Part shown: in pieces, positions 25,214-33,113 of the stretch
Layout: each line of letters begins with the position of its first letter
Position numbering within the stretch: the stretch's first letter is position 1
Assembly (NCBI RefSeq): GCF_019597925.1
Contig: NZ_CP080442.1
Span: 1,964,001 to 2,028,000 of the forward strand
DNA length: 64,000 nt
Direction of reading: 5' to 3'
DNA from: [Clostridium] scindens
GTDB taxonomy: Bacteria; Bacillota; Clostridia; Lachnospirales; Lachnospiraceae
Program-made: the position numbers and the translations under genes
Notes under the pieces: generated by a model
The model's database searches: none
What the model saw: only the letters and a program-made list of their open reading frames with translations
Told to the model about the DNA's origin: nothing

Positions 25214-26500
25214 ATGTTAGAGATAGAAGCAATATACAGACAGATTGGAATTCGGCAGAATGTTCTTGCGTTTGGCGGGCAGATTGAGAAAGAACTGAAA
25301 GAGCGTTTTGAACAGATCGATCAGATCGCGGAGTATAATCAGTTGAAAGTCATACAGGCCATGCAGGAAAACCGAGTGAGCGAGGGGTGCTTTAACTACG
25401 CCAGCGGATACGGATACGACGACCAGGGGCGGGATACATTGGAGGAAGTCTATGCCAGCGTATTCCATACGGAAAGCGCGCTTGTACGCCCGCAGATCGC
25501 ATGCGGGACCCATGCCTTATCCATCGCCCTTAGCGCGAACCTGCGTCCGGGGGACGAACTGCTGTCCCCGGCAGGAAAGCCTTATGACACGCTGGAAGAA
25601 GTAATCGGCATCCGTCCGTCCTGCGGATCGCTGGCGGAATACGGGGTGTCCTACCGCCAGGTAGACCTTTTAGAGGATGGGACCTTTGATTACGATCGCA
25701 TTCGAAAAGCCATAGGTCCTAAGACCAAGCTGGTGACCATTCAGCGCTCAAAAGGTTACCAGACCAGGCCCAGCTTCTCCGTGAAGCAGATCGGGGAACT
25801 GATTGCCTTTGTAAAAGAGATCAACCCAGATATCGTCTGCATGGTCGACAACTGCTACGGCGAGTTCGTGGAGGTCATCGAACCCAGCGACGTTGGGGCG
25901 GATATGGTAGTCGGCTCCCTGATCAAGAATCCGGGCGGCGGCCTGGCTCCAATCGGCGGCTATATCGCTGGACGCAAGGATCTGATCGATGCCTGCGGCT
26001 ACCGTCTGACGTCTCCCGGCCTTGGGAAAGAAGTGGGAGCGTCCCTGGGAGTCATGCAGTCCTTCTACCAGGGCTTATTCCTTGCGCCGACTGTTGTAGC
26101 CGGGGCATTAAAAGGGGCGATATTTGCTGCAAATATCTATGAGAGGCTTGGCTACGCAGTGGTTCCAAATGGAACAGAAAGCCGGCATGATATTATCCAG
26201 GCAGTGGAATTTGGAACGCCGGAAGGAGTGATCGCTTTCTGCAAGGGCATCCAGGCAGCTGCCCCGGTAGACTCTTATGTAACGCCGGAGCCATGGGCCA
26301 TGCCGGGGTATGACAGCGACGTAATCATGGCGGCGGGCGCATTCGTTCAGGGATCTTCTATAGAGTTAAGCGCGGACGGCCCGATCAAGCCCCCATACGC
26401 CGTGTATTTCCAGGGCGGCCTTACATGGCCTCATGCCAAGCTGGGCATCCTGATGTCTCTGGAATACCTGGTAAGGGATGGAATCATAACATTGCCATAG
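25214..26500 (+). CDS. Methionine gamma-lyase family PLP protein (aluminium-resistance/YnbB-like)
   Basis: 428 aa. The fold-type I PLP pattern is visible: the internal aldimine lysine is in GSLIKNPGGG, the cofactor aspartate in MVDNCYGEF, and RPQIACGTHALSIAL forms the N-terminal phosphate loop. This matches the PF06838 family, named methionine gamma-lyase-like and historically aluminium resistance protein. Its physiological reaction is not well defined. It follows the small gene by 18 bases and lies within a miaA-to-oxidoreductase run found in many Clostridia. Confidence 0.88.
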   Translation: MLEIEAIYRQIGIRQNVLAFGGQIEKELKERFEQIDQIAEYNQLKVIQAMQENRVSEGCFNYASGYGYDDQGRDTLEEVYASVFHTESALVRPQIACGTHALSIALSANLRPGDELLSPAGKPYDTLEEVIGIRPSCGSLAEYGVSYRQVDLLEDGTFDYDRIRKAIGPKTKLVTIQRSKGYQTRPSFSVKQIGELIAFVKEINPDIVCMVDNCYGEFVEVIEPSDVGADMVVGSLIKNPGGGLAPIGGYIAGRKDLIDACGYRLTSPGLGKEVGASLGVMQSFYQGLFLAPTVVAGALKGAIFAANIYERLGYAVVPNGTESRHDIIQAVEFGTPEGVIAFCKGIQAAAPVDSYVTPEPWAMPGYDSDVIMAAGAFVQGSSIELSADGPIKPPYAVYFQGGLTWPHAKLGILMSLEYLVRDGIITLP

Positions 26501-26523
26501 AAGAGGAGCAATAAGGAGTAGAT

Positions 26524-27753
26524 ATGAAACGGATTGGAATCATCGGAGGAGGGGCCTCCGGCATCGTAGCAGCGATTGCTGCGGCCAGAAGCGACGGCGA
26601 TGCCCAGGTCTTTATTCTGGAACAGAAAGAGAGCATCGGAAAGAAAATACTTGCCACTGGAAATGGACGCTGCAACCTGACCAACGAGGCGATGGATGCT
26701 TCCTGCTACCATGGCGAAGATCCGGAATTTGCCAGGAATGTCCTGGAGCAGTTCGGGTATGGGGAGACTTTGGAATTCTTTGCTTCCCTGGGACTTTTCA
26801 CCAAAAGCCGGGGCGGCTATATCTATCCTCGCTCAGATCAGGCGGCCTCCGTTCTGGAACTGCTGGAAATGGAACTACGCAGGCAGAAGGTAAAGGTATA
26901 TACCGGAGTACGCGTAGAAGCCCTGAAACGTTCCGCCAAAGGATTTGCCATTCGTGCCAATGGCCAGAAGTTCCTTGCGGACCGGGTGATCCTTGCCTGC
27001 GGAGGGAAGGCGTCCAAAAGCCTGGGTTCCGACGGGAGCGGCTATACGCTTGCCAAGTCTATGGGCCATACGCTGTCCCCCGTGGTTCCTGCATTGGTAC
27101 AGTTAAAAGTAAGGAAGCATCCTTTTGCCAAAGCCGCCGGAGTACGTACTGACGCCAAGGTTACAGCGATTCAGGGCCGCCAGGTTCTGGCAGAGGATAC
27201 GGGAGAAATGCAGATTACCGCCTATGGCATCTCGGGCATCCCGGTATTCCAGATCAGCCGCCACATCGCCAAAGGATTGTATGAGGGGAAGGAAATGAAG
27301 GTAAGGGTAGATTTTCTTCCTGAGATGGAGGAAGCCCAGGTACGCAAGGCCTTTGACGCGCGTTTGGATAAATGTCCTTATGCCACATGCCAGGAATTCC
27401 TGACGGGAATCTTCCCCAAAAAATTAATCCCAAGACTGCTGGAACTGTCCCATATCCGCCAGGACTTTCCGGTATCCGAACTTAAGCCCCCACAATGGGA
27501 GGATTTGATACGCGCCTGCAAGCAGACTCTGCTTACGATCGAGGACACCAATGGATTTGACAATGCGCAGGTCTGTGCAGGCGGCGTACGTACTGGCGAA
27601 GTATATCCGGATACGCTGGAATCCAGGTACGCAGATGGCTTATATCTTACCGGCGAACTCCTGGATGTGGAGGGGATATGCGGCGGATACAACCTGCAGT
27701 GGGCCTGGGCTACCGGATATCTGGCAGGGCGCGCGGCGGCAGGAAGATCCTGA
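26524..27753 (+). CDS. BaiN/RdsA (HI0933-like) NAD(P)/FAD-dependent oxidoreductase
   Basis: 409 aa. N-terminal dinucleotide motif GIIGGGASGIVAAIAAARS, the family signature GNGRCNLTN near residue 50, FAD-contacting CGGKASKSLGSDGSGY and the C-terminal GELLDVEGICGGYNLQWAW. This defines the HI0933/YhiN family, now often called BaiN/RdsA. The Clostridium scindens member BaiN was reported to act in bile-acid 7-dehydroxylation, but the family is widespread in bacteria with no bile-acid link, and no other bai gene is nearby. Function here is open. AAGGAG precedes the ATG. Confidence 0.9.
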   Translation: MKRIGIIGGGASGIVAAIAAARSDGDAQVFILEQKESIGKKILATGNGRCNLTNEAMDASCYHGEDPEFARNVLEQFGYGETLEFFASLGLFTKSRGGYIYPRSDQAASVLELLEMELRRQKVKVYTGVRVEALKRSAKGFAIRANGQKFLADRVILACGGKASKSLGSDGSGYTLAKSMGHTLSPVVPALVQLKVRKHPFAKAAGVRTDAKVTAIQGRQVLAEDTGEMQITAYGISGIPVFQISRHIAKGLYEGKEMKVRVDFLPEMEEAQVRKAFDARLDKCPYATCQEFLTGIFPKKLIPRLLELSHIRQDFPVSELKPPQWEDLIRACKQTLLTIEDTNGFDNAQVCAGGVRTGEVYPDTLESRYADGLYLTGELLDVEGICGGYNLQWAWATGYLAGRAAAGRS

Positions 27754-27816
27754 CATCTACTGGAGTATCTTAACTATGAATGTCAACTTCTGACAGATCC
27801 GGTCATAAAAAAGTGC

Positions 27817-27845
27817 TTGTTCAATTTAAAATTGTACGCTATACT
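27817..27845 (+). promoter_or_regulatory. Sigma-A promoter for the FAD-dependent gene
   Basis: TTGTTC (27817-27822), a 17-base spacer and TATACT (27840-27845). Predicted transcript start is near 27852, giving a leader of about 100 bases before the start codon at 27953. Confidence 0.6.
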
Positions 27846-27873
27846 TTAAGTCGGATAGAAGAAAAGAATATAG

Positions 27874-27924
27874 AAGACCCGGACCAGAGGGATATTTCTT
27901 CTGCGAAGGGTCTTATTTCTTTTT
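27874..27924 (+). terminator. Terminator-like hairpin in the leader (attenuator candidate)
   Basis: AAGACCC (27874-27880) pairs with GGGTCTT (27908-27914), and an inner CAGA/TCTG pairing is possible. A T-rich run (TTTCTTTTT) follows. It lies between a promoter and the gene it would serve, so it looks like a leader attenuator rather than the end of an upstream transcript. The sensed signal is not apparent. Confidence 0.45.
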
Positions 27925-27952
27925 GGCAGTTCAAAAAAGGAGAATGATATCT

Positions 27953-29602
27953 ATGATTCGGATCAATCAGTTAAAGTTAAATATCAAGCATTCAGAGGCG
28001 GATCTCAAGGAGAAGATCTTAAAGGTTCTCCGTATCAGCGAAGATTCGCTTCTTTCTTATGAAATAAAAAAACAGTCCCTGGATGCGAGGAGGAAGCCGG
28101 AACTTTTCTATGTATATGCCGTGGACGTAAAGGTGAAGAATGTATCATCCGTCAAGAAAAGAGTGCGCAATCAGAATGTGCAGTTTAAGGACAAGCCCCT
28201 GTCTTACCAGATTCAGGCGGATGGAACCGAAGTCCTGAATCACCGCCCGGTTGTCATCGGAACCGGGCCGGCAGGGCTCTTCTGCGGCTACCAGCTGGCG
28301 GTCTTAGGCTACCGGCCTATTCTCCTGGAGCGAGGGGCCTGCGTAGAAGAACGGATGCAGGCGGTAGAGCGATTCTGGGCTACCGGAGAACTGGATCAGA
28401 ATTGCAACGTCCAGTTCGGGGAAGGGGGCGCAGGAACTTTCTCCGACGGGAAGCTCAATACCCTGGTTCATGATTCTAACGGACGCAGCCAGAAAGTTCT
28501 GGAACTCTTCGTGGAATATGGCGCGCCAAAGGAGATTCTGCACCAGCATAAGCCTCACATCGGTACGGATGTGCTCTCCCGTGTGGTAAAGAACATCCGG
28601 GAGGCCATCCTTTCCTATGGAGGGGAGGTGCGCTTCCTCACCCAGGTTACGGACATCCTGTCAGAACCTGCCGGGAAGGGCCGCCGCCTTACCGCCCTGC
28701 AGGTCTATGATCATGCAGCCGGGAAGGAAGATACCATTAAGACGGATATCGCCGTACTTGCCATAGGGCACAGCGCCAGGGATACCTTTTCCATGCTGCT
28801 TAAAAACGAGATCCCTATGGAAGCCAAATCCTTTGCCGTAGGCGTTCGGATGGAGCATCCCCAGGCTATGATTGACGAATTCCAGTATGGAATGAAAAAC
28901 GACGGCACCCTGCCTCCGGCTTCCTATAAGCTGACGGAGAATCTGGCATGCGGGAGGGGCGTATATACCTTCTGCATGTGCCCAGGAGGCTATGTGGTCA
29001 ATGCTTCTTCCGAGCCCGGTCGCCTGGCAGTCAACGGCATGAGCTACCATGACCGGGACGGATTAAATGCCAACAGCGCCGTGATCGTAACCGTGACGCC
29101 ACAGGATTATGGCGGGACGGGCGTGCTGGCAGGCATGGAGTTCCAGCGCAGGCTGGAGGAAGCGGCTTACCGTTTAGGTAAGGGCAGGATCCCTGTACAG
29201 CTGTTTGAAGATTTTTGCAAGAACAGGCCATCCAAAGGCCCGGGAGACATTCTTCCACAAATGAAGGGGGCCTATGCCTGGAGCAACGTCAGAGAGATAT
29301 TCCCGCCGGAACTATCCCTGGCTTTGGAAGAGGGAATCCGGTCGTTTGACCGTAAGATAAAGGGATATTCCCGCCCTGACGCTCTGGTGTCAGGAGTGGA
29401 GAGTCGGACTTCCTCCCCGGTTCGCATCAGTCGGGATGAATCGATGCAGAGCACGCTTTTCGGACTCTATCCATGCGGGGAAGGAGCGGGCTATGCAGGC
29501 GGTATTACATCAGCCGCCATGGATGGACTAAAAACGGCAGAAGCCATCGTCAAAAAATACCAATCTTTCGACAAACTACCGAAAGGCTTAAGAAATTTTT
29601 AA
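27953..29602 (+). CDS. FAD-dependent oxidoreductase (COG2509-like)
   Basis: 549 aa from ATG 27953, with AAGGAG 10 bases upstream; nearer ATGs at 27923 and 27944 overlap the leader. An N-terminal domain of about 90 residues (IRINQLKLNIKHSEADL..., with DARRKPELFYVYAVDV) precedes the FAD motif VIGTGPAGLFCGYQLA, then GEGGAGTFSDGKLNT, CMCPGGYVVNAS and a C-terminal GEGAGYAGGITSAAMDG. This is the COG2509 group of predicted FAD-dependent dehydrogenases, whose substrate is unknown. It is unrelated in detail to the BaiN-like gene just upstream and has its own promoter and leader. Confidence 0.88.
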   Translation: MIRINQLKLNIKHSEADLKEKILKVLRISEDSLLSYEIKKQSLDARRKPELFYVYAVDVKVKNVSSVKKRVRNQNVQFKDKPLSYQIQADGTEVLNHRPVVIGTGPAGLFCGYQLAVLGYRPILLERGACVEERMQAVERFWATGELDQNCNVQFGEGGAGTFSDGKLNTLVHDSNGRSQKVLELFVEYGAPKEILHQHKPHIGTDVLSRVVKNIREAILSYGGEVRFLTQVTDILSEPAGKGRRLTALQVYDHAAGKEDTIKTDIAVLAIGHSARDTFSMLLKNEIPMEAKSFAVGVRMEHPQAMIDEFQYGMKNDGTLPPASYKLTENLACGRGVYTFCMCPGGYVVNASSEPGRLAVNGMSYHDRDGLNANSAVIVTVTPQDYGGTGVLAGMEFQRRLEEAAYRLGKGRIPVQLFEDFCKNRPSKGPGDILPQMKGAYAWSNVREIFPPELSLALEEGIRSFDRKIKGYSRPDALVSGVESRTSSPVRISRDESMQSTLFGLYPCGEGAGYAGGITSAAMDGLKTAEAIVKKYQSFDKLPKGLRNF

Positions 29603-29613
29603 TGGGATAAGTA

Positions 29614-29642
29614 TATACACTCTTTCCTAAATATGATAAAAT
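29614..29642 (+). promoter_or_regulatory. Weak sigma-A promoter candidate before the DUF4321 gene
   Basis: TATACA (29614-29619) and TAAAAT (29637-29642) with a 17-base spacer. Only partial consensus. Confidence 0.35.
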
Positions 29643-29683
29643 GTATTGAGTTTTTTAGATAGACAAAACGAGGAGGAGTACAT

Positions 29684-29944
29684 ATGAAGGGAACAGGGAG
29701 TAAGAACGCCTGGGCTTTATTTCTGCTGATTTTAACAGGAATCGTCCTTGGTGGCTTTATCGGCATGCTGGCCGAAGGGGTACCGGCTCTTAGCTGGCTG
29801 GCCTACGGACAGTCCTTCGGACTGGATGAGCCAATCATCCTGAATCTGGGACTTCTTGTAGTCACGTTCGGCCTGACGATTAAGATAACCATTGCAAGTA
29901 TTATTGGCGTGATTCTTTCCATTATTATTTATCGTTTCTTATAA
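29684..29944 (+). CDS. DUF4321 family small membrane protein
   Basis: 86 aa with two membrane spans (residues about 8-28 and 58-84) joined by a short loop (PALSWLAYGQSFGLDEP). This fits DUF4321, a small protein seen near radC/maf and mreB in Clostridia. Function unknown. GAGGAGG lies 7 bases before the ATG. It probably starts the transcription unit leading into radC and mreBCD. Confidence 0.85.
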   Translation: MKGTGSKNAWALFLLILTGIVLGGFIGMLAEGVPALSWLAYGQSFGLDEPIILNLGLLVVTFGLTIKITIASIIGVILSIIIYRFL

Positions 29945-29980
29945 GTTCTATTATGAGTGTCGTACGAATCTAAAGATAAG

Positions 29981-30673
29981 ATGAATCAGTCAAATACCAT
30001 AAAAGAGATACCCGAGATGGAACGCCCATATGAAAAATGTGAGCGCAAAGGGGCTGCCAGTTTAAGCGATGTAGAGTTGCTGGCTGTGTTGCTGCGTACA
30101 GGCACTCGCGGAGAGGATGTGCTTTCCCTGGCAAGAAGGATCCTCTATCACGCAGGAGAGCCAGGCATACTGGGCATACATCAGTTTAGTATGGAAAGAC
30201 TCCTGAAGATCAAAGGCATTGGGAAAGTAAAGGCAATCCAGATATCCTGCATATCGGAACTTGCCAAGAGACTTTCCAAGGCCAGCTACCAGGATCGATT
30301 AAGTTTCTCACATCCCGCTACGATTGCCAGATATTATATGGAAGACTTAAGGCATGAAAAGCAGGAAGTGATGAAGCTTCTGATGCTGAACTCGAAATCA
30401 AGACTCATTGGCGAGACAGATATATCAAAGGGAACGGTAAATGCCTCCTTGATCACGCCAAGGGAGCTTTTTATAGAAGCATTACAAAAGAATGCTGTAT
30501 CCATAGTAATCATGCATAATCACCCCAGTGGTGATCCGACTCCCAGCCGGGAAGATATGCTGACGACAAAGAGAATCCTTGATGCAGGCGCATTGATCGG
30601 AATCGAACTGTTAGATCATATCATCATTGGCAATAATTGTTATATCAGCTTCCGGGAGGAGGGATTGCTGTAG
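29981..30673 (+). CDS. radC: RadC family JAB-domain protein
   Basis: 230 aa from ATG 29981 (an in-frame GTG at 29957 is an alternative). N-terminal helix-hairpin-helix region (ERPYEKCERKGAASLSDVELLA, LLKIKGIGKVKA) and a C-terminal JAB1/MPN-type metal motif HNHPSGDPTPSREDML. The name comes from a misassigned E. coli DNA-repair allele, and the true role is unknown; a metalloprotease-like or DNA-transaction role is proposed. Its position directly before mreB is conserved in Firmicutes. Confidence 0.93.
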   Translation: MNQSNTIKEIPEMERPYEKCERKGAASLSDVELLAVLLRTGTRGEDVLSLARRILYHAGEPGILGIHQFSMERLLKIKGIGKVKAIQISCISELAKRLSKASYQDRLSFSHPATIARYYMEDLRHEKQEVMKLLMLNSKSRLIGETDISKGTVNASLITPRELFIEALQKNAVSIVIMHNHPSGDPTPSREDMLTTKRILDAGALIGIELLDHIIIGNNCYISFREEGLL

Positions 30674-30688
30674 AAAGGATTATCACAG

Positions 30689-31711
30689 ATGGCAAGAAAT
30701 ATATACGGATTAGATCTTGGCTCTTATGAAATCAAGGTCTACGATAAAAAGAAAGATACGATCTGGAAAGAGAAAGATGTAATTGCGATTGCAGATAAGA
30801 AAGAGATTTTTGCGGTGGGGGATGACGCTTACGAGATGTACGAGAAGGCGCCATCCAATATAGAAGTGGTCTTTCCAATGAAAGAGGGCGTAATCTCGCG
30901 GTTTAACAATATGCAGTTTCTGCTTCAGAACCTGCTGAAGAAGGACCGCCAGTTTGCCCGTGGATCCGAATATGTAATCGCGGTTCCAACCGATGTGACG
31001 GAAGTGGAGAAGAAAGCCTTTTTTGACCTGGTGATCCACTCCACGGCCCGCGCAAGAGAAGTGAATATCGTAGAACGCTCCATCGCGGATGCGGTGGGAC
31101 TTAACCTGGATGTCAAGAATACGGGCGGCCTGTTCATCGCCAACTTCGGCGGAGAGACAACGGAACTGTCGGTACTGGCCGGAGGCGGCATGGTCATGAA
31201 CCGCCTGCTTAAGATCGGAGGAGTCTCCTTTGACCAGGCAGTCGTCAATCTGGTGCGTCATAGCCATGACTTCCTGATCGGGCGGCTGACAGCCGAAGTT
31301 CTGAGAAAGAATTTCGGAATATTCACCAGTGATTCCGAGTCCGTATTAACCGTAGCGGGCAGGGATCTGATCACCGGCGTGCCAATGCAGAAGCCGATCT
31401 CCATCAGCCTGGTGCGTGCCGCTATGAAGGATCCTCTGCTGGAATGCGTGCGTGCCATCCATTCCCTTTTAGACAGGACGCCTCCGGAGGTCCGTAAGGC
31501 AATTCATGAGAACGGCATCTTTCTCACCGGTGGAGTTGCTAATATGGCAGGCCTTGAAACCTATATCGAGGAGATGGTTGGAATCAAGACCAGAACGGCT
31601 CTGGATCCGGACATCTGCGCGGTTACCGGACTTAAAAAAATCATTATGTCCAAAGATTTGAGAAAACTTGCATATTCAATGTTAGATGAAAATTATAGGT
31701 GGATGAGATAA
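30689..31711 (+). CDS. mreB: Rod-shape determining protein MreB
   Basis: 340 aa actin-fold ATPase. Phosphate-1 motif GLDLGSYEIKVYDKK at the N-terminus, IANFGGETTELSVLAGG (phosphate 2) near residue 153 and LTGGVANMAGLETYIEEM (adenosine motif) near 275. It polymerises under the membrane and organises the elongasome. The N-terminal segment is somewhat divergent from Bacillus MreB. AAAGGA precedes the ATG. It begins the mreBCD-pbp2 block, with mreC starting one base after its stop. Confidence 0.95.
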   Translation: MARNIYGLDLGSYEIKVYDKKKDTIWKEKDVIAIADKKEIFAVGDDAYEMYEKAPSNIEVVFPMKEGVISRFNNMQFLLQNLLKKDRQFARGSEYVIAVPTDVTEVEKKAFFDLVIHSTARAREVNIVERSIADAVGLNLDVKNTGGLFIANFGGETTELSVLAGGGMVMNRLLKIGGVSFDQAVVNLVRHSHDFLIGRLTAEVLRKNFGIFTSDSESVLTVAGRDLITGVPMQKPISISLVRAAMKDPLLECVRAIHSLLDRTPPEVRKAIHENGIFLTGGVANMAGLETYIEEMVGIKTRTALDPDICAVTGLKKIIMSKDLRKLAYSMLDENYRWMR

Positions 31712-31712
31712 T

Positions 31713-32591
31713 ATGAAAACCAAGAACCAATCTTCCCTTCCAAGTAAATACTGGCTGCTGATTCTGGCTGTGGTCTGCGTGATCCTGCTTGGAATCGAGC
31801 GTTTTGCGGACGGTGGCGGGCCTTTAAGGTTTATCGCCAACTATACCGTAATTCCCATGCAGAAAGGAATCAGTTATGTAGGACGGTTCATGAGCGACCT
31901 ATCTGACAACTTTGAGACTCTAGAGGAAATGAAAAAAGAGAATAAGACCCTCCAGTCCAAGGTGGATGAACTGACCATTGACAATACGCGACTAAGACAG
32001 GAGCAGTACGAATTGGACCGCCTGCGGGAACTGTATAAGCTGGATGAGAACTATTCGGATTACAAGAAGATTGGCGCCCATGTAATCGCCAATAACGGAA
32101 GCAACTGGTTTACAGATTTTACCATAGATAAAGGCAGCAAAGACGGCATCAAGGTCAACTGCAATGTTCTTGCGGGCAGCGGACTTGCAGGCATCGTCAC
32201 GGAGGTAGGCCCTAATTATGCCCGCGTCCGTTCTACCATCGATGATGCCAGCAATATAAGCGCCATGATTCTGTCCACATCAGACACCTGCGTTGTCAGG
32301 GGTGATTTGAAACTAATGGCTGACGGTAGGATCCGTTTTGAAAAACTGCCGAACAATGACAACAAGGTGGAAGTCGGGGAGCAGGTAGTTACCTCCCATG
32401 TCAGCGACAGATTCCTTCAGGGCCTGTTTATCGGCTATATCAGCGAGGTGGAAGTAGATTCCAACAACCTTACCCGCTCCGGCTATATCACGCCTGCCGT
32501 AGATTTCAGCAAGCTTCAGGAAGTCCTGGTCATCACTACGACAAAGCAGGAGATGCTGGATGCCAAGGACAAAGACAGCAAAGGAGAGTAG
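31713..32591 (+). CDS. mreC: Rod-shape determining protein MreC
   Basis: 292 aa bitopic protein. One N-terminal membrane span (KYWLLILAVVCVILLGIERF), a coiled coil (about residues 68-105, LEEMKKENKTLQSKVDELT) and a beta-domain pair with GSNWFTDFTIDKGSKDGIK and the GLAGIVTEVGPNYARVR segment typical of MreC. It connects MreB to PBP2 in the cell-elongation machinery, outside the membrane. It lies between mreB and mreD with near-zero spacing. Confidence 0.94.
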   Translation: MKTKNQSSLPSKYWLLILAVVCVILLGIERFADGGGPLRFIANYTVIPMQKGISYVGRFMSDLSDNFETLEEMKKENKTLQSKVDELTIDNTRLRQEQYELDRLRELYKLDENYSDYKKIGAHVIANNGSNWFTDFTIDKGSKDGIKVNCNVLAGSGLAGIVTEVGPNYARVRSTIDDASNISAMILSTSDTCVVRGDLKLMADGRIRFEKLPNNDNKVEVGEQVVTSHVSDRFLQGLFIGYISEVEVDSNNLTRSGYITPAVDFSKLQEVLVITTTKQEMLDAKDKDSKGE

Positions 32592-32594
32592 TCC

Positions 32595-33113
32595 ATGAAA
32601 AGAAAGATCATAACCTTTATTATTATAGTGATCTGCTTCTTGCTGGAATGCACCATATTCCACCGGCTGTCCTTTGCGTCCATCAAGCCCAACCTATTGA
32701 TTATCGTCACCTCTTCCTTTGGCTTCATGCGGGGGAAGAAGGAAGGAATGGCCGTGGGATTTGTATCCGGCCTTCTGGTAGACATATTCTGGGGCAGCGC
32801 CCTGGGCTTTTATATGCTGCTGTTTGCGGTGATCGGATACATGAACGGCTTCTTCAGACGCTTGTTCTATGATGATGATATCAAGCTGCCGATCGCGCTT
32901 ATCGGCGCAAGCGAACTGATCTATGGGCTGGTGACGTATTTCTGCCTGTACATGCTCCAAGGAAATTTCGCTTTTACCAATTGTCTGACACATATCATTC
33001 TGCCAGAACTGGTATATACCATTCTGATAACATTGGTTCTGTATCAGATCATATTACACATTAACAAGAAACTGGAAGCAGAAGAACAAAGGAGTGCAAG
33101 CAAATTTGTATAG
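32595..33113 (+). CDS. mreD: Rod-shape determining protein MreD
   Basis: 172 aa polytopic membrane protein with about five hydrophobic spans. Features of MreD include the KPNLLIIVTSSFGFMRGKKEG loop and GFVSGLLVDIFWGSALGFY, where the Gly/Asp pattern is conserved. It is the integral membrane partner of MreC. The 3' end overlaps the pbp2 start by 8 bases (TTG 33106). Confidence 0.92.
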   Translation: MKRKIITFIIIVICFLLECTIFHRLSFASIKPNLLIIVTSSFGFMRGKKEGMAVGFVSGLLVDIFWGSALGFYMLLFAVIGYMNGFFRRLFYDDDIKLPIALIGASELIYGLVTYFCLYMLQGNFAFTNCLTHIILPELVYTILITLVLYQIILHINKKLEAEEQRSASKFV

